64,000 nt of DNA from Corynespora cassiicola (GCA_022059125.1 JAEUWY010000012.1:1488001-1552000), one strand, 5' to 3'. Positions 47,601 to 59,481 are shown, numbered from the stretch's first letter. Notes: a model not told the origin generated them from the sequence alone. Made by a program: numbers and translations.

Positions 47601-48289
47601 CAGATGTAAAGCGCCGAGTCGTCGTCATCAAACATTTTGTCAATGTTGCAGATGTGAGTACATGGGCGCGGCGAGGCGGCGCCGGGACGAAACTGACGAA
47701 GCGTAGAAATGCCGTTTGCTGAACAACTTCTCTACCCTTACTTCGATCATTTCTGCTCTAGGAACCGCCCCTATCCATCGGCTCAACAGGACGTGGAGCG
47801 CGGTGAACGCGAGGTCAATGGGCACCCTGGAAAACATGAGAAAGCTCATGGGTAGCACTAAAAATTTTGCGGAGTACCGAGATACGTTGCATAAGGCCAA
47901 TCCTCCTTGCATTCCCTTTTTCGGTAATTGCTGCCCCGTCGGCCGTCACGTTTCGGCTAACAAGACCAGGCGTCTACCTCACGGATCTGACCTTCATCGA
48001 GGACGGTATCCCGTCCCTGATCAAGAAGACCAATCTGATTAATTTCGCGAAGCGCGCGAAGACAGCCGAGGTGATCCGAGACATCCAACAGTATCAGAAT
48101 GTGCCATATCCGCTGCAGCCGGTCCCTGAGCTTCAGGATTATATCTTGACCAACATGCAGTCGGCGGGCGACGTACACGAGATGTACGACACGAGTTTAC
48201 AGGTGGAGCCGCGCGAGCGTGAGGATGAGAAGATTGCAAGGTACGCCTTGACGACTACAGTGCTGCAGAGCATTCGTAAGGATTACTAA
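44687..48289 (+). CDS. Ras guanine-nucleotide exchange factor, Cdc25 type
   Basis: Exons 44687-45328, 45383-47653, 47707-47923 and 47970-48289 (1149 aa). It activates Ras by GDP/GTP exchange, upstream of cAMP or MAP-kinase signalling. Domains in order: SH3 (about 14-68, [20 protein letters not shown]); a WW-like motif (about 126-155, [20 protein letters not shown]) in which the second Trp is replaced by Met; a long middle region; RasGEF_N (from about 720, [17 protein letters not shown]); and catalytic RasGEF (about 885 to the end) with [24 protein letters not shown] and [15 protein letters not shown] spanning introns. The Met at 44687 is used because the upstream extension has no ATG. Length agrees with other filamentous fungal Cdc25 proteins. 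Confidence 0.94.
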
Positions 48290-49737
48290 CGGGATGATAG
48301 ACTTCTCTCTGAGTCTGGATTCTTGTGATGATACCCCACGAAGCATTTGATCTATATCGACACGAATATTTGGCGTTGGTCACTTTTTGGCACCGGCAAC
48401 GAACGACAACAGGAATTTTTTTAGGCGTGAGCGATTCACCGCGATGCATTTATTTTTGCACTTGGAACGGCCGACTGGAGGATCAACCCCCGCCCCTTTT
48501 TTGGATACGAGGCTATGTTTGGCTTTTTAGTTGGAGGTGCACCGAGTCGAGCGGCGGTGATGTTGGTGGTGGTGGTGGTGGTGGTGGTGGTGGTGGTCGA
48601 GGGATGGTGAAGTTGCTCGCTTGCTGGGTTGGCATTTGGCAATTGATATTTCAACCGAGCATGGTCCGTGATGGTAGAATTCGTATCCAATTTTAAGCAC
48701 CCAAGACTCCAAGCTGCCCATGTCACGAGCTGCCGGATGCGGCCACGGGGTTACCGAAAGCGCCAGGCCCGGGGACTTGGAGATGTCGATTTGCAGGCCC
48801 TCATTTGCTGCGTCGGGCGGCACTTTGCTGCGATCCCCCTTCACTTTGCCTCTGGTTTCGAAGAAGAAAATGTCCGGGGGCGTGGCAGCCTGGCTCGAGG
48901 CTCATGGCTCATGGCTCATGGCCCAAGGCCCAAGGCGGTGCGCCCGCTCAGCGATGGCGCACGGCGCACGGCGACACGGCGACGAGGCTCTGTCCAGGGC
49001 GCCGTTTACTTTGGTCGACCCGGCCAACTGCCTAGGTAGGCACCGAGTGACGCGGGTCCAGCTCGCTCGTGACCCTTCATAAATGGCGATGGGCGCGTCC
49101 TCGGTTCCCCAGAGCGTTTCCTGTCCATGTATGACGGCCAAGGGGGCCCTTGCTTGGCCAGTCCGCTGCGAGGATGCCGTGTCGTGCGACACTGGGGAGC
49201 CTCTGCCCGTCAATGCCAGCGCCCGCGGGCGAGGGCACCTTCAGGTCGGCGGCGAGGCGGCCGCAATTGGCGGCCACGGCCTTATCAGCTGCCATCCAGC
49301 TGCTATCGTGGCGGGCGGGCGCGGCTGCTGGACCAAGAGCCGGGACGTCGCGGTGGAGAAGGCCTGCTGCTGTTCCCTTCCTCGTTGGTGTTTTGACAGG
49401 TGAACTGCTCCATACCGGCGCCGTCTCCCAAGGCACTAAAGCCACCAGCCTCTCCACAAATCCTCGTAACGTTATTTCGGCTCGTCTCCGGCGCCTCTGA
49501 CCACCGTTCGTTTTCCCTCGATCGGCGTTGAACGCTTTAAGGCCAAGCGTGACTGGTTGTCCTAATCTCTGCACCGGTCCCGTTGAGCTGCCGTGCCCTG
49601 GACAGCCCTGCTTCACTCCCCCAGAGTCCACCCTCCCTACGCCAGGCCTACTTTTACTGCCGCTGTCCCTCGACTTTGGCAACCCTTTCGTCGCTCTTTA
49701 AACCTAATTCCGACCCTCAGTCTTTCTTTCACTAATA
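48290..49737. other. Intergenic; promoter side of the GH16 gene
   Basis: Besides the GGT array, an imperfect run of GGCTCATGGCTCATGG units lies at about 48896-48932. Open frames lack motifs. The last 250 bp are pyrimidine-rich, consistent with a leader. Confidence 0.4.
48565..48597. repeat. (GGT)11 microsatellite
   Basis: Eleven perfect GGT triplets, downstream of the RasGEF stop codon. Confidence 0.9.
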
Positions 49738-51009
49738 ATGTTCCCCACCCTTCGCGATGCCGCTGGCGCCATGCCATGGCTCATTTTGGCCGTCTCTCGC
49801 TTGGGTGAGTAGAGATTGTGTCTTGCGCGCGGATGGCCCGCGTAGCGCACGCCAAATGCTGACCACCCTGCCTTTTCCAGCCAACGCAGCCTGCGAATGC
49901 GGCTATTCCGTCAATAAGACGACGGATGCGACTTTTGCCCTGTACACGGAATTAATGGAGAACGACTTCCTGCACACAAAGACGGAGAACATCTCGAGGA
50001 ACGGCTGGCAGGCCCAAGAGTACAATGTCTCATCCGAGGCCGCGCGCGGGCCATACGGCAAGCAGTTTTTCGTCGAGAACATCCAGACCAACCCATTCAA
50101 GGACTCGGACGCCTGGTCCGGCGATACGGAAGAGACGGGCGACCCGGGACTGCAAATGTGGATTCGAGGCGACCATTCCCACGGCTACGTGAGCGGTGCA
50201 GAGATGGCCACGCACCGCAATGACTTGCAGCATGGCTCTTTCCGCGCCGGATTGAAATTGTCTGGACAGTCGGGAACATGTGGGGCCTTCTTCTGGGTAT
50301 GCATGAGCCCTCCACCAATTTGGCGTCAAACTACATGTTGCTGACAAGAGCCCAGTTCTACAACAACTCTCAAGAGATCGACCTTGAATTCCTGTCCAAG
50401 CAATTCAACGAATCCCAGGGCGCAGTCAACCTTGTGCTTCAGACGCCGCAGTCCGTTGTCCACGGTTACGACGCCTCCAACACGTCCGAATTCGAAGTAC
50501 TGCCATTGCCTTTCCGCCCCGACGAGAAATACCACGAGTACCGTTTCGACTGGACTCCCGGAAAAGTTGAATTTTACGTCGATGGAGAGTTTCGCCATGA
50601 GATGACCGAAAATATTCCTACCCAGCCGGGCCGCATGTTCTTCAACCACTGGAGCAACGGTGATCCTCTTTGGTCTGCAGGCCCTCCGGGCCAGGACACT
50701 GCCATGACCATCTCGTATCTCAAGGCATACTTCAACTCGACCGACGAGGACCGAAACGATGCGTACAGGGAGCGTTGCCCTACCTTTGACCCCGCAAAAG
50801 TCTGCGAAATCCCCTCCCAGACGGTTGCGCCCGACGCGTCGTCGGGCACCGACGCCATGAAGACGTACTTCTTCACCCTGGACGAAGGGGACAAGACTCC
50901 AGGCCAGGACGTCTTCCCTACGACCAACGGAGCCTCGAGTCTCGTCGGCGCCCCTTCGACGTGCATAGCCCTGCTAGTCACCCTCTTCAGTTTGGCATTA
51001 GCGATATAA
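49738..51009 (+). CDS. GPI-anchored GH16 (Crh-like / concanavalin A-like) cell-wall glycoside hydrolase
   Basis: Exons 49738-49804, 49881-50296 and 50356-51009 (378 aa). The first exon plus the start of exon 2 encode the signal peptide, ending ANAACECGY. The GH16 motif ExDxE is present as EIDLE (residues 168-172), with Glu168 and Glu172 the expected nucleophile and acid/base. Introns join FFW/FYNNSQEIDLEF and SRL/ANAACEC cleanly. HEYRFDWTPGKVEFYVDGE and MFFNHWSNGDPLWSAGPP are typical of the family. The C-terminus (STCIALLVTLFSLALAI) suggests a GPI anchor. Likely acts on wall beta-glucan or chitin-glucan links, or on external glucans; the precise subfamily is not resolved. Confidence 0.88.
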
Positions 51010-53769
51010 AATACACTCTCTGACTGACACCCCACTATATTTGTGTGCTCCCAAAGTGGGCACATGCAACAGCATCACATATCCCCTTTTTTTTCCTTTT
51101 TTTTCCCTCTCTCCGAAATGTCTTTGTTCGCACACATCACGAGCGCATTAACGAGGCCACGGCGTTTTCGGCACCACCAACCTTGCTCCTTCTCCACACC
51201 CTTTCATTAGCCTTCTTCCGGGCGGTTCCTGCCGTTCGGATGCTCACAACTGGACTACATCCTTCCGATTACCGATTTGGCCTAAACGTAGTGTCTACTT
51301 TGTTCTCTTCTTGTACCTACTTTTTCCCATTAGGGGGTTGGAGGCGTCCAACCCTGCCTTTTTTGTTTTTTTTCTCTCTTCTCGACAGTCCAGCAGGTTC
51401 ACCTCTTCGGAACTTGTTCGTCACTGTCCAAGATACGAGGTTTATTTGCCCTTGAGAAGGGTGTGGGGCTCTAGGAGCGGGGACGAGAGTCATGACGGTT
51501 TGCGGGATATTTGATACCATTGGATTCGTGTTTTCAGCGGAAGGCTTCTTTGGTCATTCTTGACCTGGTAACGGCCGGCACATGTGCGTTGCACATAAAC
51601 TTAGGGGCTGGGAGAAGCGCCGATCGAGGCGGTCGATCACAAAACAGCTGGCAAAAATGCAAAAGAAAATCATTCCAGGCATAAACATCGGTGCTCATTC
51701 TGTCCGTGGTTAAGTGTTCTAGAAGTTTTGCGGCCCAAGGCGGTAATATTGCTCCTGAAGGCCCGTTAGGATGGCCCGGAGAGAAGTCAGCACGCTATCC
51801 AGCGCTTGGGGCGTAGCTCGACGGCCGGCTCAAATGACGTTGGCAATGCTGGCAGGCTGGGCCCCGCTTTCACGAACGTGGTTGTTATGGCATTTCACAC
51901 AGACGGCCAGCTATTTTTACCCGCCGGTGTATTGTCAGGGTGGCGGATCTGCCCAACGCGAAAGCATGCGACCTCGTGGTGATACGATGCCATCAAAGTA
52001 CGCGGCCCCGGGTGAAACCATTGAAGGGCGGTTTCAAAGGTGGTGACTGCACAGTGCACAGGATCAGACTGAGATCTGCTCGCCCTGCGGGCCATCGGCA
52101 GAGCAACACCCCGATGTTGACATGAGGATCGACTGAGCAGCGCGAGGAACTTCTCAGTCTGGAGTGACGCACGACTGCATCTGGGTGACGCCCCTCACTA
52201 GCAGAGGCCTCGGAGTTAATCTCGCGGTTAGGCCAAGGCAAAGGGGAAAAAAACCACTACTACTGGACGGCTCGGCTCTTGGACGCCCACGCGACTGACA
52301 AACGGGACGATGAAAAATTCGTGCATCCCTGTATCGCATCAACTCCAGGTCTCACGTCTCTTATCCCCCTCGTCCAGGCGCGTACCCACTGTAATTACCC
52401 GCGGCGTTCCAATCAAGGCCGGTGCCAACCAAAGCTTAGCCCAACTCTTCTTTCGGCTGTTCTGAAGTAGATGGCGGCCTCGCCCTGGCCTCGCCATGCA
52501 GTCAGGAGAGCGCTTAAAAGGACCCTCGGGGGACCCTTTTTTTTTTTCTGTCTCGTCCTGCCAGCCAACCGGGCGCGATACAGTCGCCCGGGCGCAGTGG
52601 CAGACTGAGTGAAACCGTCAGCGTGCTCGTTGCGCAAAGAGAAAAGAAAAAGGCGTGGACCCTCTCCTTTTCCTCCTCGCCTCCCCCTCCCCTCCATCTC
52701 TTCTCCCCTCGCTCCCCTCTCCCCTCTCCCCTCCCAGCCCCCCTTTGGCGGACGTCGAGGCCACCGGACATGACTGCGGACCCCCCATCCTGGCGCGCTT
52801 GCTCAGGTCAAGCCTCGCCGGCGCGGCGCCGCACCGAGTCCATGCCAGACCGGGCAATGCAAGCGAATGCTTGGTCGAGCTTCGGCCAATCAGAGGCCGA
52901 GGCACGACCCTGTGCAGCGACGGATTAGTACGGATTCAATATCCAGCACCGATAAAGGCGCAAATTTGAGATGGGGTTGAGGTTTCACGGCGTGGATAGA
53001 CTGTCTTTGGCTGCCTGCACGCGGCTCGAGGCGCGGCCCTTTGGGCTTGGTCGGCCTGGTGGGCGTGGGAGGATTGGGGGCTCGCCGTCCTCAAGGGGGA
53101 AGGCGAGGGCGGTATCTTGGGGCGGCTTTGCCCTCTATATTGAACCATGGTTCCATTGCAGTCCTGCCCGCTTCTTCTTTCCTTTTCCTCGCACACGTGT
53201 CGCTGCCGTCCGCCGCCCATCGCCTCTGTTCGCGTGCCTGTTTGTTGTTGAGCGAGCTCGTGTGCTCCCGCCATTCACTTATCTTGTCGCTCACTTACTT
53301 GCCAACTGCCCACCATCGCTTGTCCTCTAAACTCACCTCCTGCGCGCCCCTTCGTTTACGCCTGCAGCTGAGACAATTGCAGCACGCTGCTGTCCTCTGG
53401 CCACACATCCACCATTGCGTCTACCCGATTGCGCGTTTGAGACATTCCGCCGCCCACGCTTTTTGACTTTATCGAGCAGCGGTTCTTTTCGACAAGGCCC
53501 AGCACGCCACCAGACGACGCCTGCATCGCCCCTCCGGCCAATTGCCTTTTCGCGCCCGCGACGCCTGAGATTCCGGCGACTACCTGTGGCATATTCCAGG
53601 ACCGTCCGGGGGGAACAAGGTCAGGCAAGCGGCAGTATACTAAACCTCGCTCGCGTTTGCCCAAGAACGCATTCCTCGCCAGCAACCGTCATCGCGCTCT
53701 AGTTTCCCCTCGACCAAAACACTCCAATTCGTGCCCACTGCCATCCCAAGCCTTGGATTGCCACCCAGC
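51010..53769. other. Intergenic 2.8 kb
   Basis: Between two plus-strand secreted-protein genes. Includes T-rich and CCCCTCTC-rich runs (about 52668-52745). I see no supported gene. Confidence 0.4.
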
Positions 53770-54589
53770 ATGAGGATCTCTGCCATACCGACTTTTCTTC
53801 TTCCTGCGCTAGCTGCTAGCCATGCCATCAAGCCTGCCGCTCAGCCAGCCGACAACCCATCAACGACCACCATTGCCGCCGCGTCTGCTACGCCTGTGGA
53901 TTCTCCGGCGCACGCAATAGTACAGGACGGTTCTAATGTGGAGAGGCTCGAGTAAGTCGTCTGATCATTTACTGCAATCGAGCAGCAGCATCTAAACCTT
54001 TTCGTATAGAGTTCGTCAAGCCGGTCTGGTTCCCTTGAACAACGCACCCGAGGTCTTCATCCCTTCCTCGACCTCCACTTCTGCGCCCGCAATTGTCTCC
54101 ACTTCTGCCGTCTCTTCTTCTTCCGCCCTCGCCGCTGCTACTACTGCGAGCTCCACATCGGCGCTAGTGCCCGGCGTAGTCGCTCCAGTCGTCTCGTCCA
54201 CTAGCTCGTCCAGCACCGCCACGACCACCAGTGCCGCTCAAAACCCAGTGGCCAATCCCGTCGTGCCTGCCGCCTCTTCCACGACTACCAGTGCGCCGGC
54301 CGCTCCCGAGGCTGGGGACACGGAATCCGTTACCGTCCAATGGAAGGAGACGTGGATAGGAGGAACGTCGCAGACGTGGGTTCCCGTCACCATAACCTTC
54401 AAGTACCCCGCCCACATGACGACAGAGCCTGCTCCCGGTAAGGGACAGGTCGGGATGGGGACCTTGACTGGCGAGGTCGGCGTAGTGAGGACGGCTGCTG
54501 CTGCTGGAGCTGCTGCTACTGATGCGCCAGGGTGGAAGCGGGGGTTCGTTGCGGCCGTCGGTGTTGGATTGGCTGGACTCGTCGTGTAG
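53770..54589 (+). CDS. Ser/Thr/Ala-rich secreted cell-wall protein, possibly KRE1-like and GPI-anchored
   Basis: Exons 53770-53951 and 54010-54589 (253 aa), phase-2 join with donor GTAAGT. Signal peptide MRISAIPTFLLPALAASHA. The central region is dominated by Ser, Thr and Ala, as expected for a heavily O-glycosylated wall protein. A conserved-looking core follows: ESVTVQWKETWIGGTSQTW then VPVTITFKYP. The C-terminus is hydrophobic (FVAAVGVGLAGLVV). The TW..VP...TF pattern recalls the fungal KRE1 family involved in beta-1,6-glucan, but this match is from memory of a weak motif and stays tentative. Confidence 0.7.
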
Positions 54590-55971
54590 GAGAGCCGCCA
54601 GTCGAGGGCCCAGAGAGATTGGATGTTTTAGATGATGGTCACTTAGAACCGGGGTCTGGAGTTTTTCTTTTTTTTTCTTGTCTACGAAAGGAGTTTTCTG
54701 CTTGGAGTTGAGCAAGAGGTGGGATTTACTTGCAGCATACCCGTTGGATGACGCCAACATGATTCGTTTCACGACTCGACGATATCATAGACCTTATGGT
54801 AAAGTATTGTGAATAGCACCTTTAATTCTGCAATTAAAGATCAACTTCCCCTCTACAAGGCTTGCCTCGCGGCATTTGACCGACGTGCAGAAGACATGTA
54901 GCAACGGGGCCCAGGGTATTTGACATCCGAGGTAGCAAAGACGTAGCGTGGAAATAACTCGGACCCAAAGGAAACCGAATTTCCCAAAAGTCGCGCGTCG
55001 CATGTGGTTGACGTTGTGCCTAAATAAACAGGATCCAGATGGCCGATGTCGTAAACGCGTCGGAGGGCTCCGGATCCGCAGCTCGGGAATAGTCGGCCGG
55101 CATTGGCGTGATTCGGGAGCTGACAGCACAGTGCGGCGCCGCGACAAATCATCTGGCATCAAGACCCTGAGGCCAGAATTCCGCTAGAGCTCGGGCGAGG
55201 GAAGCAAGGAGAATGCTCGGCTTTGGTAAGAATCACACCACTGGGTCGCACAATGTTCGTGCGATTGCCATAGGGCACATCGGGATCCGCGATGCATGCC
55301 AGGACAGGGTTTGCGGGCAGCGGTGTGAGGCTCTGCACCTGCTGTGGTGATGGTCGGTTTCTCGAATTGAAGAGAGTGTTGTCTGCCTATGGCAGGGAGC
55401 AGAGCGGTGTGCCCTCGTGTATGGATGCTCATGTTGGCCGCGTAGGCGCTTGGCACTCGATTTGCTCGTTGCTTGCCTACAGTCAACTAACTGTGTGGAA
55501 CGCTACGAGAGAGAAAAAAAAAAAAGGTCCCATCGAAAACAGATGACCAAAACAAGAATCAGCCCAGGAACACGGATCCTCGCCCGCTGCAAGGACCTCA
55601 GCCTCAGCCATGACTATGCCTCTCCTGAGCGCGGTGGAGTGACTGAACAGACGGATGGCGTTGCAAGCGAACGAAAAGTGGCGCGACCCGACGCATCCCG
55701 TCGCTTATCAGACCTTATCGGCAGGGGTAGGGGCGGCACTGCACAGCCTGGATGCGACCAACAAGGCACCATGGTATGATTGTTGGGTGCTCTCGGATTT
55801 GCGCAGCTACGTCGATGCTTCCATATAAAAGGCTGGCAGCCGTATGCCACGGTTATATTCACCATCAGCATCAGCATATCAGTTTACGCATCCAACCAAC
55901 TACCTAGTACATCGCGACCCACCATCCCAAGAGGGACACTACACCACGACACCTAGAGGAAAGAGGTCCAT
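54590..55971. other. Intergenic
   Basis: No supported gene. The right end holds a TATA element (55824-55830) and the leader of the second 2EXR gene. Confidence 0.4.
55824..55830 (+). promoter_or_regulatory. TATA box before the second 2EXR gene
   Basis: TATAAAA lies about 148 bp upstream of the first downstream ATG (55972) and 390 bp upstream of the 2EXR start (56214). Confidence 0.5.
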
Positions 55972-56424
55972 ATGGTCTTTTATCCTCCCACCCCTATATT
56001 CATAAGGCCTTCATTCCCGTCACTGAATTCGACACCTGCAAATTCGAATTACTCGACACCGGCAACTACACCTCCGTCCAGTCCTCGAGGCACCATCTAC
56101 CACCCACTCGATTCGAGCAAGTATTCCGAAGCCAACACATCTACAAATTCGTCCACCACCAGCTTTCCTCGCTCGAAGCTCTCCCAAAACACCCAGAAGG
56201 GATCGTTAGAATCATGGCAACCTACGCAACCTACTTCCACCTCCCCAGCGCCAACTACAACACAACCTCCATGGTACACGGTTCACAGACAGCTACCATG
56301 CTTGCACATCCACGTTCCGAAGTCAAACTACAACAGCAAAAACCGCGCATTCGAGTCACAGCGACCGAAGCATCCGGAAGCCCTGTCTCTAATGCCAAAC
56401 CCCAGTCCGTATCCGAGGATGTGA
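55972..56424 (+). other. Upstream overlapping reading frame, 150 codons
   Basis: This frame starts at the first ATG after the TATA box and encodes a Ser/Thr/Pro-rich peptide (MVFYPPTPIFIRPS opening, then STPATTPPSSPRG). It overlaps the first 211 bases of the 2EXR gene in another frame. It may be a true N-terminal part joined by frameshift or unseen splicing, an upstream regulatory frame, or chance. Confidence 0.35.
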
Positions 56425-57155
56425 ACCAGCAAGAGGAATCCTACCTCTTCCGCCTCCCCGCCGAGCTCAGAAACGAAATCTACAAGGAGCTCCTCTGCCC
56501 CGACGAGACCAAGCTCAAGGACCTCGCCCAACAAAAGCGCAACCTGAACGTCCGGGGCTACAACCAGACACACACCGACATCACCCTCTACCCAGAGATA
56601 CTCTCGACATGCAAGCGCGTGCGCCTAGAGGCCGAGAGCCTGCTGTACGCGACGCACGTCTTCCACACCCACCCCCGCCTCCTCACCAACATGCCACACC
56701 TCACGTCGACCGCCAAGCCCGTCGCCCACCAGCGCGTCAACAGCCAGATCAGCAGGTGGCAGATCTCGCTTCGCCTGGACATTGACCCGCAGTTCACCTT
56801 TGAGCAGGCCACCAAGGCCTTCTCCGGGGCCGAGTACGTCGAGGTTCGCGTCTGGCAGGCGCAGTTTGAGGCGTGCGATTACCAGGTCTTGAAGCTGCTT
56901 ACGGGCATCCGCGGCGTTCAGGTCGCGCGGGTCGGCGGGAGCGTCGAGCCCGAGTTGGCGGCCTGGCTTGAGGAGTCGATGATGAGGCCGATGGAGGAGA
57001 AGGAGAAGGAGACGGGCGTGTGTGCATGTGCGCCCGGCTGCCCCGGATTTGAGGCCAGGCCTGAGATTCTTTGTGGCAGATGCTACAATAAGGTTGGCGT
57101 TGAATGGATTGAGAAGGAGTGGGACCTGTGGAGGTTCCCGATCGCTTCTCACTAG
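56214..57155 (+). CDS. 2EXR-domain / DUF7730-like protein (second in window)
   Basis: Single exon, 313 aa from the Met at 56214. YLFRLPAELRNEIYKELLCP near residue 76 is the family signature, followed by ILSTCKRVRLEAESLLYATH. A Cys-rich patch near the C-terminus (CACAPGCPGF and ILCGRCYN) is unusual and might bind metal. The start is uncertain because a longer overlapping frame begins at 55972. Function unknown; these proteins are thought of as F-box-like. Only the short family signature is shared with the 2EXR gene at 5896-6920, so they are not recent duplicates. Confidence 0.75.
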   Translation: MATYATYFHLPSANYNTTSMVHGSQTATMLAHPRSEVKLQQQKPRIRVTATEASGSPVSNAKPQSVSEDVNQQEESYLFRLPAELRNEIYKELLCPDETKLKDLAQQKRNLNVRGYNQTHTDITLYPEILSTCKRVRLEAESLLYATHVFHTHPRLLTNMPHLTSTAKPVAHQRVNSQISRWQISLRLDIDPQFTFEQATKAFSGAEYVEVRVWQAQFEACDYQVLKLLTGIRGVQVARVGGSVEPELAAWLEESMMRPMEEKEKETGVCACAPGCPGFEARPEILCGRCYNKVGVEWIEKEWDLWRFPIASH

Positions 57156-57507
57156 AGAAATGGGGAGGAGAGTAGAAAAGTGCTTGCATTGGGACGGCGT
57201 TTATGGATTTTTCTTTAGCATAGGATACCCAGAGGATACACGGAACTCAATTAAACTATTCCAATCATTTCTGAACATTGGCTGAACCGTATCAAGTGAT
57301 GTGAGCAGCGAGTATATAGCGACAACATGTACGTCAGGAACCAAAGTCAAATTTACCCCTCTGTTCGGCTAGCCCTGCCCCATAATTCGTCAACTCTATC
57401 CATCACGGTGCCCTGGCACCTATATTTCAATGACCACGCAACACTTGTTTAACATTTAACTCGTGCATACACTCTGAACAGAGCTTCAAAGAGACGGGAC
57501 ATTGACC
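57156..57507. other. Short intergenic stretch
   Basis: Contains the end of the 2EXR transcript and the PARG-like gene promoter. I see no gene. Confidence 0.4.
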
Positions 57508-59160
57508 ATGGGCCGCATAGAAAAGTCCCAGGGCCTGGCGCCCCCAGCAGTCCGCAAAGACATCCGCGCAAAGCAGGCACGCCACATCATCAACAAAGTC
57601 ATCCCCTCCCTCCTCGCCTCCAACGCAAGAGCCAGGAAAGGAGCCGAAGGGAGCGAGTTGATTGTCGACCCGGGGCCCATCAACTCCTCGACCGCTGCAA
57701 CCGGGAGCGCAACAAAAGCCACGGAAGACGACGAAGCCCAATACATCAAACGCAAAGGCCAAGGCCGCCGCAAGCTCAAAGGCCCCCCTACAGACGAAAA
57801 ACAAGGCCGCCCAAAGGGCAGCAACAGCAAGAGCTCCAAAGCCCGTCAAGACTCCCTCAGCGAGGATCTATCCACCCTCTCCCCCTCCCTCTCCCTCTCC
57901 TCCACCCCACGAACCACACCCCCAAAACCACTCACTATCCGCATCCTCACCACCGACACCCTGACCGCCGCCCACATGCTCACCTTCCCCTCCAAATACC
58001 CCCAGCCATCCACCCCCAGCCGTCCACCCCCGCAAAGCAAGAGCAAGAAGACGCCCAACACCTGCCTCCTCAACATGGCCTCCCCCCTCCGCCCCGGCGG
58101 CGGCGTCCTCGCGGGCGCAACCTCGCAGGAGGAATTCCTCTGCGCGCGCACCACCCTGCTCCCCTCGCTGCACGACCGCTTCTACCGCCTCCCCGAGGTC
58201 GGCGCCGTCTTCACGCGCGACGTGCTCGTCTTTCGGTCCAGCGTCGGGTTGGGGGGTTCGGAGCCTGGTCCTACTTCCACGTCCAGCGCATCCACCAACG
58301 CATCCACCTCTTCGTCCTCGACGTCGGGATTGCCGTCCTCGGAGGGCGAGCTGCCCGTCTCGGAGCGCTACTTTGTGGATGTCGTGTCGGCGGGTATGCT
58401 GCGGTTTCCGGAGCTAGAGGGGGGTGGGGAGGAGGAGGAGGAAGAGGGGGGGAGGAGGTGGCTCGGAGCCAAGGATCGGGGGTTGGTGGAGAGGAAGATG
58501 AGGGCCGTCATGAGGGTTGTTGCGGGGAGGGGGGTCAGGAAGTTGGTTTTGGGGGCGTGGGGGTGTGGGGCGTATGGTAATCCGGTGGAGGATGTGGCGG
58601 GAGCGTGGAGGAGGGTTATTGATGAACATGCTTCTTCTTCTTCTCCGTCGTCGTCGGCGTCGCCTGGTAGTGGGGGTGGGAAGAAAGGGAAGAAGGGAGG
58701 GGTTGAAGAGGTGGAGTCTTGGGGCAGTGTGGAGGAGATTGTGTTTGCGATTCCGGGTAGGAAGATGGCGGAGGATTTTGCTAGGGCGTTTGGAGGGGTC
58801 GAGGTTGAGAGGGGGCCTGGAGGGGGTGATGAGGATGAGGAGGAAGAAGAGGATAATCCCGCGGCTCTGGAGCTCATGGAAAAGATGAAGGAAATAGAAG
58901 GGCAGATAGACCAAGTCTGGAATCCAGTCCTCAAGGATAGATTGGGGATAATATTTCAGGGGTTAAGGGCCCAACTCCAGGATATGGAAGTCGGAGCTAC
59001 TCCAAGATCTGATGGATCCGGGGAGGGGAAGGACGAGACACAAGAAGGGGAAGATGAAGAGGATCAGTCTTCGACGGAAGAAGTCGACGAGGACGCTGAA
59101 AGTACCGACGAAAAAGAGTTGGAGCGCGAGGGAGGCTTAAAGTTACCAACCTCAAGGTAG
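57508..59160 (+). CDS. Microbial-type poly(ADP-ribose) glycohydrolase-like protein (DUF2263/TIGR02452 family)
   Basis: Single exon, 550 aa. The catalytic signature GGG-x7-QEE is complete: Gly197-199 and Gln207-Glu208-Glu209 in RPGGGVLAGATSQEEFLC. A second macrodomain motif, LVLGAWGCGAYGNP, lies near residue 350. NMASPLRPGGG is the normal family context. The family hydrolyses poly(ADP-ribose). Low-complexity inserts (Ser-rich near 255-280, acidic near 310 and 435-450) and a long acidic tail are likely disordered. The start follows an RKDIRAKQARHIINKVIPSL helix often seen in fungal members. The sense strand changes from C-rich to G-rich at about 58240. Substrate and nuclear location are inference. 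Confidence 0.85.
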   Translation: MGRIEKSQGLAPPAVRKDIRAKQARHIINKVIPSLLASNARARKGAEGSELIVDPGPINSSTAATGSATKATEDDEAQYIKRKGQGRRKLKGPPTDEKQGRPKGSNSKSSKARQDSLSEDLSTLSPSLSLSSTPRTTPPKPLTIRILTTDTLTAAHMLTFPSKYPQPSTPSRPPPQSKSKKTPNTCLLNMASPLRPGGGVLAGATSQEEFLCARTTLLPSLHDRFYRLPEVGAVFTRDVLVFRSSVGLGGSEPGPTSTSSASTNASTSSSSTSGLPSSEGELPVSERYFVDVVSAGMLRFPELEGGGEEEEEEGGRRWLGAKDRGLVERKMRAVMRVVAGRGVRKLVLGAWGCGAYGNPVEDVAGAWRRVIDEHASSSSPSSSASPGSGGGKKGKKGGVEEVESWGSVEEIVFAIPGRKMAEDFARAFGGVEVERGPGGGDEDEEEEEDNPAALELMEKMKEIEGQIDQVWNPVLKDRLGIIFQGLRAQLQDMEVGATPRSDGSGEGKDETQEGEDEEDQSSTEEVDEDAESTDEKELEREGGLKLPTSR

Positions 59161-59481
59161 ACTTTGACGAACCACAAGCACTCGACTTGTTCCATGAAAT
59201 GTACATGTATATTTGATGTATTGCATGCTATCCAAGCCGTATATCTGAGACAAACGAAAATCGCTGACGGGTATCGTAGTGAGAGTATGCAACAACAAGA
59301 ACAACAACAACCTGCTATGCTAAATTAATCGACAGCGCTAGAGAGCATCAAAAGCCAGCCACCAAGACAAGAACATGAACAACCGCCCCCGCCCATATAT
59401 GCAATCTCAAAAAAAACTCGCTCATCATCAGCCCATCACACATATCAACACACTCTCCCTTTCCCCCAATCCAATCCCTCT
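59161..59481. other. Convergent 3' region
   Basis: 321 bases between the PARG-like and PLAC8 stop codons. Contains a CAACAA run near 59289-59312. No gene. Confidence 0.4.
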
